DNA of 64,000 bases from Chloroflexota bacterium (GCA_026706485.1 JAPOYR010000012.1:1-64000), one strand, 5' to 3'. Positions 8,763-18,349 are shown, numbered from the stretch's first letter. Notes: generated by a model from the letters alone, not told the origin. Program-made: numbers and translations.

Positions 8763-8780
8763 TGCGCGCCCGGAGCATGG

Positions 8781-8903
8781 CCGTGCACCGAGAGGGATCC
8801 AACGGCCAGAGGCGACGATGCGAGAGAGCTGCTTCCACCGCGTCTAGTGGGAGACGGTAACGCGGGTGTGCGTGAACAATCCAACCGCGTTCGACTTGTG
8901 CGC
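8781..8903 (+). pseudogene. Decayed copy of the 5' end of the transaldolase gene
   Basis: Positions 8781-8903 align without gaps to 12728-12850, the leader and first 29 codons of the intact transaldolase-like gene, with about 104 of 123 bases identical by hand count. Similarity extends weakly upstream to about 8764. Read from the ATG at 8818, the copy gives MRESCFHRV then a TAG stop, and resumes with ETVTRVCVNNPTAFDL before a TGA. The intact gene reads MREDYFHRV and ETATRVWVNNPTEFDL. The ribosome-binding region is also duplicated. This is a relic, not a functional gene. Together with the intact copy it brackets the two ABC exporter genes. Confidence 0.85.
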
Positions 8904-8950
8904 GGAATGACCGTCCGGGTGAACGCAGTCCCGTGGCGTCGGGCGCTGAC

Positions 8951-10765
8951 TCAAGGTCTTTCGGCTTCCGGACTTAGCACCGAGCGCGCATAGAGCGAGT
9001 GGTAGAGACCGCGCCGCGCCAGCAGTTCCTCGTGCGCCCCCTGCTCGACGAGGCGGCCTTCATCCAAGACCAAAATGCGGTCGGCATTCCGCACCGTCGA
9101 GAGTCGGTGGGCGATGACGACCGAGGTGCGTCCGCGTAGTAGGCGGTGGAGGGCCTGCTGGATGTGCAGTTCCGTCTCCGTGTCCACGTTGGCCGTCGCT
9201 TCGTCAAGGATCAGGATTCGCGGATCTCGCGCCATGGCCCGGGCAAAGCTGATCAGCTGGCGCTGGCCGACGCTCAGGTTGCCGCCGCGCTCGTAGAGGG
9301 CGGTGTCATAGCCGTCGGGCAGGCGCGTAATGAACTCGTGCGCCCCGGCGGCCCGCGCGGCGTTGACGATGTCGGCGTCGCTCAAATCGGTCCGGTCGTG
9401 CCGGATGTTCTCCCAGACCGTGGCTGAAAAGAGAAAGGCTTCCTGCGGGACGATGCCGATCTGCCGCGAAAGGGAGTCGCGGGTGACGTCCCGCAGGTCA
9501 TGCCCGTCCACGGTTACGCGCCCACTGGTGACGTCGTAGAGCCGTAGCAGCAGCGAAACGAGCGTCGTCTTGCCGGAGCCGGTGGGGCCCACGACCGCCA
9601 CCGTCTCGCCCGGCTCCACCGACACGCTGATGTCATGCAGGACAGGTTGCCCGGGTTCGTACTCAAAGTGGACGTGCTCATACTCGATCCTGCCGGTCAC
9701 GGGCGGCAGGACGATCGCATCCGGCGCCGGGCGCACGGCGGGCTCGATCTCCAGGAGCTCGACGGCCCGATCAGCCGCCACTAACGACCGGGTGAGCTGG
9801 CCGAACTCACCGGTCAGGTCGCGAATGGGCTCGAAGAGCCGCTCGATGTACAGCGCGAAGGCGACGAGCAGGCCGACGGAGACGGACGTGCCGATCCCCT
9901 GGCCCATGACGAGGATGACGAACGCCAGAGCAAGTGCCGCGAGGAGCTCAACCGACGGCCACAGTCCGTAGCGGTAGCGCGCGGACCGCAGCGTGGCGTC
10001 CAGGTTGTCCCGGTTCACGCTGCGGAAGCCGCGGGTGTTCTGCTGCTGGCGGTTGAGACTTTGCACGACGCGAATGCCCGCCACGTTCTCTTGGACGCTC
10101 GAGGTGACGTCGGCGATGGTCTCGCGGGCTCGGCGAAGGGGCCGGTGCGCAATCCGACGCCAAAACGCCAGACTGGGAATCAGCAAGGCGACGAACGCCA
10201 GCGTGATCGCCGCAAGCCGCGCGTCCATCGCCAGCATCGCGGCCGCGATGCCGATCACGCTCACGAAACTCGCCGTCGACGACGTGAGGATCCAAAGCGA
10301 ATCCGCCAGTTGCTCCATGTCGTTCTGGACGCGGGACATGATCTGCCCCACCTGATTACGGTCATAGAACGACATTGACAGGCGCTGCAGATGCGCCACG
10401 AGCTTGGTGCGGATATCGAGCACCACCCACTCGCTGAGCGTCACCATGGTCCGGCTATGGATCAGGCCCGTGGCCAGGCGGGCCGCGGCGATGAGGCCGA
10501 AGAGCCCCACGCTGGCGGCAAATCCAAGCAGGTCGTTTCCAGGCGTCGCCAGCAGTTGGTCGATGGCCAGCTTGACCGTCCACGGCAACGCGACGACTGT
10601 GCCGCTGTACGCCAGCATGGCGACGACCGCCACCGCCAGCCGCCCGCGGTATGGGCGAAAGTTCCGGAGCAGCCAGAGCAGCATCCGCCAATAGCGCGTC
10701 TGGCGGTTGGGGTCCAGATCCAATTGCGCCCGGCCGCCGGCCGCCTGGGCCACTGGTGTCGCCAT
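8951..10765 (-). CDS. ABC exporter subunit with LSVGQ signature
   Basis: A 604-residue half-transporter: six membrane helices (residues about 40-330), then an ATPase domain with Walker A GPTGSGKTT, signature LSVGQ, Walker B ILILDEATAN and switch His in IAHRLST. It is the second gene of a two-subunit exporter; the partner upstream has Walker B Asp in place of Glu. Degenerate and canonical motifs thus pair as in heterodimeric exporters. The frame opens at a TTG (10774), but the ATG at 10765 behind a GAGG-like site is preferred. The gap to the upstream stop is under 20 bases, so the two are one operon. Substrate unknown. Confidence 0.9.
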   Translation of the reverse strand: MATPVAQAAGGRAQLDLDPNRQTRYWRMLLWLLRNFRPYRGRLAVAVVAMLAYSGTVVALPWTVKLAIDQLLATPGNDLLGFAASVGLFGLIAAARLATGLIHSRTMVTLSEWVVLDIRTKLVAHLQRLSMSFYDRNQVGQIMSRVQNDMEQLADSLWILTSSTASFVSVIGIAAAMLAMDARLAAITLAFVALLIPSLAFWRRIAHRPLRRARETIADVTSSVQENVAGIRVVQSLNRQQQNTRGFRSVNRDNLDATLRSARYRYGLWPSVELLAALALAFVILVMGQGIGTSVSVGLLVAFALYIERLFEPIRDLTGEFGQLTRSLVAADRAVELLEIEPAVRPAPDAIVLPPVTGRIEYEHVHFEYEPGQPVLHDISVSVEPGETVAVVGPTGSGKTTLVSLLLRLYDVTSGRVTVDGHDLRDVTRDSLSRQIGIVPQEAFLFSATVWENIRHDRTDLSDADIVNAARAAGAHEFITRLPDGYDTALYERGGNLSVGQRQLISFARAMARDPRILILDEATANVDTETELHIQQALHRLLRGRTSVVIAHRLSTVRNADRILVLDEGRLVEQGAHEELLARRGLYHSLYARSVLSPEAERP

Positions 10766-10783
10766 CAGCCCCAACCTCGATGG

Positions 10784-12532
10784 TCACGCATAGGAGCCGA
10801 ACCCGCGCATGTCATCAGCCGGACGTAGCTGGAGGTCGTGAATCCGGCGATAGGGGCCATCCCGTTGCAGCAGATCGTTGTGGGTGCCTTGCTCGACGAT
10901 CCGGCCCTGGTCGAGCACCAGAATGAGGTCCGCGCGCCGCACCGTGGAGAGCCGGTGGGCGATGACAAGTGCGGTTCGGTCTCGGAGCACCTGCACCATT
11001 GCCCGTTGGATCAGCGCCTCGGTCGCGACGTCGACGCTGGACGTGGAGTCGTCAAGAATGAGAATTGGAGGCGCCAGCAGGAGCGTGCGGGCAATGGCGA
11101 GCCGCTGGCGCTGGCCGCCGGACAGGGTTGTGCCGCGCTCGCCCACCCAGGTGTCATAGCCATCCGGCAGGCTCTCAATGAAGCCATGCAGCTGGGCGGC
11201 CCGGGCGGCTCGAACCACATCCTCCATTGACGCATCGTCGACGCCGTAGGCGATGTTGTCCCGAATGGTGGCCGAAAAGACGAATACGTCCTGCATGACG
11301 ATGCCAACGCTGCGGCGCAGCGACTCGAGGGTCACGTCCCGGACGTCCACGCCGTCGATGGTGATTCGGCCCGCCGACGCATCGTAGAACCGTGGCAGCA
11401 GGTGCGCGATGGTGCTCTTGCCTGAGCCCGAGCCGCCGACGATCGCCGCCGTCTGACCGGGACGCAGCTCAAATGAGACGTCGTGTAACGCGGGCACGTC
11501 GTCGGTGTAGGCAAACGACACCGAGTCGAACACGACGTGCCCGCTGGCGGACAACTCTCGGGCATCCTCGGCAACGACAAGCGGATTCCTGGTGTCGAGA
11601 ACCTCGAATATGCGCGTGCCCGCGGCCATGGCGGTGGAAAAGAGTCGTACCCGCCACTCCAGGCCCGCGATGGATCCGCCCAGCATCACCAGGAACAGCA
11701 CAAATGCCGCCAGCGTTCCGGCGGTGATGACCCCTTGCTGCACCTGCCATCCGCCAACGAGCAATATCGCCGCTATCAATGCGGCGTAGAGGAAGGTGAG
11801 GACGGCGTCCCTGGTCACGGCGAGACGGTCGGCGAGAATGAAACTGCTGGCGACCGCGCTGGCCCGCTGCCGATACCGCCGCTTCTCGTAGTCTTGGGCG
11901 CCCAGAGCCTTCACCGTTCGAATCCCCGTCAGGCTCTCTTGCAGCGCGGTGTTCATGCGACCGGTTTCCTGGAAGACCTGGGTATAGATCCGAAACAGTC
12001 GAAGGGCCAACGAGACCCCATACCCCGAGATCATCAGGGAGCCGACGAGGACTATGAGACCCAGCTGCCAGTTCATGCTGAGCATGACGATGATGGGGAG
12101 GAAGAACAGCGTGAGGAATGCGATGCCGTGCATCACGCCGGTCGATATGAAATTGGCGCAGGCGTCGGCGTCGACGGTGGCTCGTGACATCAAGTCGCCG
12201 GTCTTCTGGCGGTCAAAGAACCCGAAGTTGAGCCATTGCAGCTTGGCGACGAAGTCGTTCCGGAGCCGGTACTCGGTCACCCGGCCGACGCGCTCGGCCA
12301 GGTAGAGGCCCAGGTACCCCAGCATCGCCCGGACCAGGCCAGCCGCGATCATGAGGACCGCGATCAGCGCCAGCGCATCACGACCCTGCGTCAGAAGAGC
12401 GTCGACGGCGTCGCCGGCAAGGAGCGGAAGCACCACCCGCGGCACGATCGAGGCAACCATGACGACGGCTGTCACGATGACGAGCGCCCGCTGCGTCAGG
12501 GCGTACTTGACGAGACGCATGAGGGTCGGCAT
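10784..12532 (-). CDS. ABC exporter subunit with degenerate Walker B (Asp for Glu)
   Basis: A 582-residue half-transporter. Membrane helices span residues about 15-310. The ATPase domain has Walker A GGSGSGKST, canonical LSGGQ, and Walker B ILILDDSTSS, where the catalytic Glu is Asp, plus a switch His (IAHRLST). The Glu-to-Asp change marks the degenerate site seen in heterodimeric exporters of the TM287/288 type. The open frame continues to a TTG at 12622; I chose the ATG at 12532 because homology-like sequence (MPTLMRLVKYALTQRA) begins there, but neither start has a strong ribosome-binding site. First gene of the exporter pair. Confidence 0.88.
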   Translation of the reverse strand: MPTLMRLVKYALTQRALVIVTAVVMVASIVPRVVLPLLAGDAVDALLTQGRDALALIAVLMIAAGLVRAMLGYLGLYLAERVGRVTEYRLRNDFVAKLQWLNFGFFDRQKTGDLMSRATVDADACANFISTGVMHGIAFLTLFFLPIIVMLSMNWQLGLIVLVGSLMISGYGVSLALRLFRIYTQVFQETGRMNTALQESLTGIRTVKALGAQDYEKRRYRQRASAVASSFILADRLAVTRDAVLTFLYAALIAAILLVGGWQVQQGVITAGTLAAFVLFLVMLGGSIAGLEWRVRLFSTAMAAGTRIFEVLDTRNPLVVAEDARELSASGHVVFDSVSFAYTDDVPALHDVSFELRPGQTAAIVGGSGSGKSTIAHLLPRFYDASAGRITIDGVDVRDVTLESLRRSVGIVMQDVFVFSATIRDNIAYGVDDASMEDVVRAARAAQLHGFIESLPDGYDTWVGERGTTLSGGQRQRLAIARTLLLAPPILILDDSTSSVDVATEALIQRAMVQVLRDRTALVIAHRLSTVRRADLILVLDQGRIVEQGTHNDLLQRDGPYRRIHDLQLRPADDMRGFGSYA

Positions 12533-12763
12533 GTAGGTTTGGAACTCTTGGTGGCCTGCGAGGAATCTCTGGCCGATCGGAACTTCGCGAGACCACGCGA
12601 GCCACAGGACGCCGTGCCTCAACGTTGCGCGGTCGTAGCCGCGGCGTCAACCGCTGGCGACGCCATCGGATATCCTGGCATCCAGGCGGGAGGCGTGGCT
12701 CGCGGAGGGGCGCGCCCGGAACCTTCCCGTGCGCCGAGCGGGATCGAATGGCCGGAGGCGACG

Positions 12764-13813
12764 ATGCGAGAGGACTACTTCCACCGCGTCCAGCGAGAGA
12801 CGGCGACGCGGGTGTGGGTCAACAATCCCACCGAGTTCGATTTGAGCGCGTCGGTCGACGCCGGCGCCGTCTCGGGCACCACTAATCCGACCTACGGCTC
12901 CGTGCTGCTCAGGCGCGAGCCCGAGTACGTCGAGCCGATCATCGACGAGGTGGCGGCCGTCGAGTCCAACCCGTACAAGGCCGCCGACGAGGTCTACCAG
13001 CGCATCACGCGCCGGTTCATGGAGGGCTTCCTGCCGCAGTGGGAGTCCAGCGGCGGACAGTGGGGCTTCGTGACCATGCAGGACGATCCCCGCCTCGACG
13101 AAGACCCCGACCTGATCGTGGACGCCGCCCTGCGGCACCGCGAGGTCGCGCCGAACTACCTCGCCAAGATCCCGGTCATCGAGTCGGGCATGGAGGCCAT
13201 GCGGCGGCTGGTGGGCCTCAACATTCCCATGTGCGCCACGGAGTGCTTCGCCGTCTCGCAGGCCGTGGCCATGTGCGAGGTCTACGAGAAGGCCGCGGAC
13301 GCCACCGGCAACACGCCGCCCTTCTTCATCACGCACATCACCGGCGTCCTCGACGACGACCTGAGCGAGTGGGTCGCGGAAAACGAGATCGACCTCACGC
13401 CGGAGCTGGTGCGGATGGCCGGCTCGATCGTGGCGCGCAAGCAGTACAAGGTGATCAAGGAGCGGGGCTACCGCACGATATTCCTCGGCGGCGGCGTGCG
13501 CGGGACGCACCACTACACCGAGTTCGTGGGCGGCGACGCGCACATCACGATGAACTGGTCGACGTTCGACGAGCTGATCCAGGAGGACGGGCCGGTCGTC
13601 GACCGCATCCACTTCGCCGACGACCCCGCCGATATCGCCGAGCTGCGGGCGAAGATTCCGCGCTTCGCCACGGCCTACGACGATGACGGCCTGACCACGG
13701 CGGAGTTCACCGAGTACCCGGCGCTGGTGCGGTTCCGCAACTACTTCATCGACGGCTGCGAGCACCTGGACGACGAAATCGCCAAGCGACACGCCGCCGC
13801 GGCGGTGGTGTAG
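12764..13813 (+). CDS. Transaldolase-family protein
   Basis: A 349-residue class I aldolase-type protein. The core motif NYLAKIPVIESGMEAMRRL (residues about 129-147) contains the presumed Schiff-base Lys, followed by GLNIPMCATECFAVSQAV, the conserved segment after it in transaldolases. The early segment SGTTNPTYGSVL matches the family's T-x-N-P phosphate region. It is longer than the ~220-residue small transaldolases and closer to the long type. The ATG at 12764 has GGAGG ten bases upstream. The stop codon lies inside a repeat. A truncated copy of its 5' end lies 4 kb away. Sugar-phosphate interconversion is likely; the exact substrate is uncertain. Confidence 0.78.
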   Translation: MREDYFHRVQRETATRVWVNNPTEFDLSASVDAGAVSGTTNPTYGSVLLRREPEYVEPIIDEVAAVESNPYKAADEVYQRITRRFMEGFLPQWESSGGQWGFVTMQDDPRLDEDPDLIVDAALRHREVAPNYLAKIPVIESGMEAMRRLVGLNIPMCATECFAVSQAVAMCEVYEKAADATGNTPPFFITHITGVLDDDLSEWVAENEIDLTPELVRMAGSIVARKQYKVIKERGYRTIFLGGGVRGTHHYTEFVGGDAHITMNWSTFDELIQEDGPVVDRIHFADDPADIAELRAKIPRFATAYDDDGLTTAEFTEYPALVRFRNYFIDGCEHLDDEIAKRHAAAAVV

Positions 13814-13860
13814 GGGCGGCCCCTGCCTGGATCCGGGCGCCCACAAGGGACGCCCCTACA
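13807..13860. repeat. GTGTAGGGGCG inverted-repeat element
   Basis: GTGTAGGGGCG (13807-13817) and CGCCCCTACAC (13850-13860) are perfect 11-base inverted arms around 32 bases. The left arm contains the stop codon of the transaldolase gene. Related TAGGGGCGCCCCTA-type palindromes occur at 52-65 and around 50968-50980. It may act as a transcription terminator. Confidence 0.7.
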
Positions 13861-13962
13861 CGGATGAGATGTGAGAGTTGGCGCGGGTCAAGCGGCGGCG
13901 CGCCGTGGCTCCGCTCGGATTCTGGGTCGAGGCCCGGATCACGGAAGGGAAACGGCTAAGTC

Positions 13963-14868
13963 ATGACATCTGACGAGCACGCGGGCGACCCCTTCGCGGT
14001 CGAGGGCCGCTGGTATCGCGGCAACTTGCACACGCACTCCACCAACTCCGACGGGCGGAAGTCTCCCGAAGACGCGGTGAACTGGTACCGCGACAACGGC
14101 TACGACTTCATGGCCCTCACCGACCACAACGTGCTCAGCGACACCTCGGCGCTGTGCACCGACGACTTCATCACCATTCCCGGCATGGAGATGCACGGCC
14201 CCGACCCGTGGCTCGGGACGCGGTATCACATCGTCGGCCTCGGCATGCACAGCTTCGACCGCGGCGACGAAACCTTGGGCCCGCAGGAGGCTATCGACCG
14301 CGTCAACGCCGACGGGGGCCTGGCGATCCTGGGGCATCCCTACTGGCTCGGCCAGACCGCCGCCGACATGAGCGAGTTGGAGGGCTTCGCGGGCATGGAG
14401 GTCTTCAACTCCATCTGCGACCGCAACCGGGCCAAGGGTTTTTCGTCGGTCCATTGGGACGACTACGGCGACACGCTGGGCATCACCTGGGGCTTCGCCA
14501 CCGACGACACGCACTGGATGCTCAATGAGGAGGGCCGCGGCTGGGTGATGGTGCGCACCACTGACTTCAGCCAGCGCGGCCTGCTGGAAGCCATGCGCGC
14601 GGGGCACTTCTACGCGTCGATGGGCCCGGAGCTCCACGACGTGCAGATCAGCGCCACCCATGTGACGGTTCGCTGCTCGCCGGCGCGGCGCGTGTCCCTT
14701 ATCACCGCCCGGGCGGGCGGAGACAGCCGTCACGTCGACGGCGGCGAACTGCTCACCGACGTCAACCTCGAGCGGCGCGAGTCGCCGGCGTATCCCGAGC
14801 GCTACCTCCGCGTCGAGGTCGAGGACGCCGAGGGCCGCATCGCCTGGTCGAACCCGCGCCCGGCCTGA
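13963..14868 (+). CDS. PHP-domain metal-dependent phosphoesterase
   Basis: A 301-residue protein of the PHP superfamily. Metal-ligand motifs are in order: GNLHTHSTNSDG (about 21-32), ALTDHN (about 52-57), the Glu in PGMEMHGP and His in RYHIVGLGMH, then ILGHPYW and ATDDTHW near the end of the barrel. The C-terminal 80 residues (VQISATHVTVRCSPARRVSL onward) form a beta-rich module found in several PHP proteins. The ATG at 13963 has a GGAAGG-like site upstream. It follows the transaldolase-like gene in the same direction after about 150 bases of repeat DNA. Substrate unknown; a phosphodiesterase or phosphatase role is the family inference. Confidence 0.8.
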   Translation: MTSDEHAGDPFAVEGRWYRGNLHTHSTNSDGRKSPEDAVNWYRDNGYDFMALTDHNVLSDTSALCTDDFITIPGMEMHGPDPWLGTRYHIVGLGMHSFDRGDETLGPQEAIDRVNADGGLAILGHPYWLGQTAADMSELEGFAGMEVFNSICDRNRAKGFSSVHWDDYGDTLGITWGFATDDTHWMLNEEGRGWVMVRTTDFSQRGLLEAMRAGHFYASMGPELHDVQISATHVTVRCSPARRVSLITARAGGDSRHVDGGELLTDVNLERRESPAYPERYLRVEVEDAEGRIAWSNPRPA

Positions 14869-14904
14869 GGCGCGGCGAGCGTTTCACTTCCGGCCGTCCC
14901 CGTC

Positions 14905-14924
14905 ACCCCGGCGAAAGCCGGGGT
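14905..14924. repeat. Hairpin repeat, ACCCCGGC stem with GAAA loop
   Basis: ACCCCGGC-GAAA-GCCGGGGT, a perfect 8-base stem with a GNRA tetraloop, just after the PHP gene. A near-identical copy with a GAAG loop is at 45372-45391. About 30 bases on (14957-15006) is a second hairpin-rich unit ending CCGGAATGACGG, which has a relative at about 45551-45607. These are dispersed intergenic repeats. Confidence 0.75.
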
Positions 14925-15070
14925 CCAGGTTCGCCCGACACGCCCGAGTCCCCGCCTGGATTCCGGCCCCGTATCGAGTACGGGGCAGGCTCTCCGCCGG
15001 AATGACGGAAGGTTTCGCAACGGTCTCCTCCAAAGGAGAATGGACTCAAACAGAGGATTCCTGAGACCGC

Positions 15071-15544
15071 ATGAAGCTCTTCCTCAAGGTCGCGCTGTTC
15101 ACGGTGGTGGTGCCGGGATCGGTTGCGGTGCTCGTCCCGTTCCTTCTCGGCGGTGACCGAACCGTCGCCGGCGGGGCGTGGCTTGGGCTGGCCGTATGCC
15201 TCTTCACGATCGGCATCTCGATCTACCTGCGCGCCGTGTGGGACTTCGCCATGATTGGAAAAGGAACCCCCGCGCCAATAGATGCGCCGAAACGGCTCGT
15301 CGTCCGCGGCATCTACCGCTACTCGCGCAACCCCTTGTACGTCGCCATGCTAATCATCGTTGCCGGGTGGGCCGCGCTCTTCGCAACGGCCGTACCGCTG
15401 GCTTATGCCGCAGGCCTCTTCATCCTGCACTCCCTAGTCGTTCGCTTCCACGAGGAGCCCCACCTCGCCCGCGAATTCGGCGATGAGTACACGGCCTACA
15501 CGCAGCAGGTCGGCCGTTGGCTCCCTCGCCTGCGGCGTCGGTAG
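15071..15544 (+). CDS. Isoprenylcysteine/phospholipid methyltransferase-family membrane protein
   Basis: A 157-residue integral membrane protein of the ICMT/PEMT-like group. Four to five membrane segments are visible (residues about 5-27, 34-53, 92-113 and after). The cytosolic SAM-binding signature is VRGIYRYSRNPLYVAMLI (residues about 78-95), followed by FHEEPHLAREFGDEYTAYTQ (about 125-144), where the EEP...FG..Y pattern is diagnostic. It probably methylates a membrane lipid or isoprenoid-type substrate. The ATG at 15071 is used; no strong ribosome-binding site is seen. Flanked by repeats on both sides, it appears monocistronic. Confidence 0.82.
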   Translation: MKLFLKVALFTVVVPGSVAVLVPFLLGGDRTVAGGAWLGLAVCLFTIGISIYLRAVWDFAMIGKGTPAPIDAPKRLVVRGIYRYSRNPLYVAMLIIVAGWAALFATAVPLAYAAGLFILHSLVVRFHEEPHLAREFGDEYTAYTQQVGRWLPRLRRR

Positions 15545-15660
15545 GTCCGCGCCCGCAGCCACTTTCGAGGGGTGGCCTAACGCCCTGGCCTGAAAGATCC
15601 GATGTCGACCCCCAACTCGCCCTTCTCCCTTCCAGGAGACCCTCGCCTAACGATTCCGTC

Positions 15661-15680
15661 ATTCCCGCGAAGGCGGGAAT
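15661..15680. repeat. Hairpin repeat, ATTCCCGC stem with GAAG loop
   Basis: ATTCCCGC-GAAG-GCGGGAAT, a perfect 8-base stem. The same unit with similar flanks (GTC before, CCACC...TGA.TGAAtCTGGG after) is at 45479-45498 and 61711-61730. Confidence 0.8.
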
Positions 15681-15724
15681 CCACCCGTCATTGAATCTGG
15701 GGGCGCGCCGAACATTTGGGGTAG

Positions 15725-15745
15725 GGGCGGGTTTCAAACCCGCCC
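15725..15745. terminator. Bidirectional hairpin between convergent genes (copy 1)
   Basis: GGGCGGGTTT-C-AAACCCGCCC is a perfect 10-base inverted repeat preceded by GTAG. It lies between the convergent ICMT-like gene (+) and tpiA (-). Two other copies (26046-26066 and 51024-51044) also separate convergent gene pairs. There is no long T-tract, so a terminator role is inferred from position and symmetry. Confidence 0.6.
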
Positions 15746-15763
15746 GCTCAGGCCAGGGACTTC

Positions 15764-16527
<764 letters not shown>

Positions 16528-16531
<4 letters not shown>

Positions 16532-17310
16532 CCTACCCCTCTCCCAGAGGGAGAGGGGACCGGATTCGACGCGCTGAGGTCGGTCCGGTTGGCGCCTTGT
16601 TCGGCCACAAGGTTGCACGCCTGCAGGTAGTGCTCGATAGACTCGCCGCAGTCGGCCCAGTAGCCCTCCAGCAGGTCGTGGGTCATCTCGCCGCGCGCCA
16701 GGTAGGCATTGTTGAGGTCCGTGACCTCCAGCTCGCCGCGTGCCGACCGGTCGAGTTGCCGCACCAGGTCGAAGGCGTTCTCGTCGTAGAAGTAGATGCC
16801 CGTCACCGCCAGGTTCGAGGGCGGGCGCTCGGGCTTTTCGATGAACTGCACGATGCGGTCGCCGTCCAGCTCCGCCACGCCGTAGGCCTGGGGATTCTCC
16901 ACCTCGGTGAGCAGCACCTTGGCCCCCGACGGCTGGGCCTCGAACCGGCGCGCGGCCTGCACGATGTTCCCGCCGATGATGTTGTCGCCCAGGATCACCA
17001 GCATGCGGTCGCGGCCCACGAACGGCTCGGCCAGGCCAATGGCTTCCGCGATGCCCCCCGCGCCATCCTGGTAGGTGTAGCCGAGGTGGTCGATGCCGAA
17101 CTCGCGGCCGTTGCCCAAGAGTTGCAGAAAGTCCCCGGCGCTCGAGCCGCTGGTCACGATCAGGATCTCGGTCACTCCGGCGTTCACCAGCGTCTCAATG
17201 GGGTAGTAGATCATCGGCTTGTCGAAGACGGGTAGCAGTTGCTTGTTCGTCACGCGCGTCAGGGGGTCCAGACGCGATCCCGTGCCGCCGGCCAGAATCA
17301 CGCCCTTCAT
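16528..17310 (-). CDS. rmlA: Glucose-1-phosphate thymidylyltransferase-like nucleotidyltransferase
   Basis: A 260-residue sugar-phosphate nucleotidyltransferase. The N-terminal signature GVILAGGTGSRLDPLT and KQLLPVFDKPMIYYPIETL (residues about 23-41) match RmlA. VILGDNII (about 105-112) carries the metal-binding Asp, and FIEKP is the sugar-binding segment. It probably makes dTDP-glucose for deoxysugar or surface-glycan synthesis; no rmlB, C or D is in this window. It is shorter than typical RmlA (~290), and its last dozen residues are encoded by an inserted repeat. The ATG overlaps the ftsY stop by four bases (ATGA), and its stop overlaps the tpiA start. Confidence 0.85.
16536..16558. repeat. 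CCCCTCTCCC hairpin repeat spanning the rmlA/tpiA junction
   Basis: CCCCTCTCCC-AGA-GGGAGAGGGG, a perfect 10-base stem with a 3-base loop. On the minus strand it encodes the last residues of RmlA (NPVPSPSGRGVG) and provides the ribosome-binding site next to the tpiA start. The sequence CCCTCACCCT...CTCCC is a repeat type found between genes in many bacterial genomes. Confidence 0.75.
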
Positions 17311-18260
17311 GCACTGCGCTCCGTGTCGTCGTCGCCGGCGAGCACCGCGGCGGCGAACTCCTCGGGCTCGAACACCGCGAAATCCTCTGTCCGCTCACCC
17401 GTACCGATGAACTTGATCGGCACGCCGAGCGCGCGCGTGACGGCGAATGCCACGCCGCCCTTGGCCGAGCTGTCGAGCTTGGAGACGATCACGCCGGTCA
17501 CGTCCACCGCGTCGCGAAACGCCTGAGCTTGGCGCAGGCCGTTTTGCCCGGTCAAGGCGTCCAGCACCAGCAGCACCTCGTGCGGCGCGCCGGGCACCTG
17601 CCGCTCGGCCACGCGGCGCACCTTGGCCAGCTCGTTCATCAGGTTGAGATTTGTGTGCTGGCGGCCCGCGGTGTCGGCGATGACGTAGTCGACACCGCGC
17701 GCCTTGGCTGCATCCAGGGCGTCGTAGACCACCGCCCCGGGATCGCTGCCCGGCTGATGCGCGACGACCGGCGCCTCGATGCGCTCGCCCCAGATTCGGA
17801 GTTGGTCGATGGCCCCTGCGCGGTAGGTGTCGGCCGCGGCCAGGAGCACCGAATAGCCGTGGCTTTTGAGCAGCGTCGCCAGCTTGGCGATGGATGTCGT
17901 CTTGCCCGCGCCGTTGACGCCCACCACCAGCACCACCTGCGGCGGTTCGCCGGCGGCGAACGCTCGCTCGCCGCTGCCCAACTCCGAGGTCAGGCGTTCG
18001 CGCAGCAGTGCCCGGGCGGCTTCGGGGTCCTTGATGCCCGCGTCCTGCACGGCCTCCTGCAGCCCTTCGACGAGCTCCAGCGACAGCTCGGGACCGAGGT
18101 CGGCTTGGATCAGCAGCTCTTCGAGCTCCTCCCAGTCGGCGTCGTCCAGGCCGCCCCGGTCGAACCAGCGCCGCAGCCCGCCGCCAAAGCGCCGGCGCGT
18201 GGGCGCCGCGCCGGCGTCAACCGACGCGCTCTTGGCTCGCCGCAGCCGTCCCAGCCGCAT
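17307..18260 (-). CDS. ftsY: Signal recognition particle receptor FtsY
   Basis: A 317-residue SRP-GTPase that receives ribosome-SRP complexes at the membrane. The N-domain covers residues about 25-100 (LDDADWEELEELLIQADLG). The G-domain has P-loop GVNGAGKTTSIAKLA, G2 AADTYRAGAIDQL, G3 DTAGRQ, G4 SKLD in VSKLDSSAKGG, and closing GTGERTEDF. The acidic A-domain found in Proteobacteria is absent; a short basic N-terminus (RLGRLRRAK) may mediate membrane binding. First gene of the ftsY-rmlA-tpiA operon and divergent from the selenoprotein gene. ATG start at 18260. Confidence 0.95.
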   Translation of the reverse strand: MRLGRLRRAKSASVDAGAAPTRRRFGGGLRRWFDRGGLDDADWEELEELLIQADLGPELSLELVEGLQEAVQDAGIKDPEAARALLRERLTSELGSGERAFAAGEPPQVVLVVGVNGAGKTTSIAKLATLLKSHGYSVLLAAADTYRAGAIDQLRIWGERIEAPVVAHQPGSDPGAVVYDALDAAKARGVDYVIADTAGRQHTNLNLMNELAKVRRVAERQVPGAPHEVLLVLDALTGQNGLRQAQAFRDAVDVTGVIVSKLDSSAKGGVAFAVTRALGVPIKFIGTGERTEDFAVFEPEEFAAAVLAGDDDTERSA

Positions 18261-18349
18261 CCCTAGCTACCGGCGTGCGCGCGAGCCGCGCGTCGTGCGA
18301 GGATGGAGTCGCACGCAGGAATCATGACCCACATCGGCGGGAGTGCAAC

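Noticed and set aside
8845-8847. UAG in the transaldolase relic as a pyrrolysine codon
   Set aside because: The copy has a second stop (TGA) and many non-synonymous changes and ends after about 29 codons; it is a relic. No pyrrolysine genes were seen.
15600-15760. Clustered hairpins as a CRISPR array
   Set aside because: The units are of different families, irregularly spaced, and dispersed through the window; no cas genes are present.
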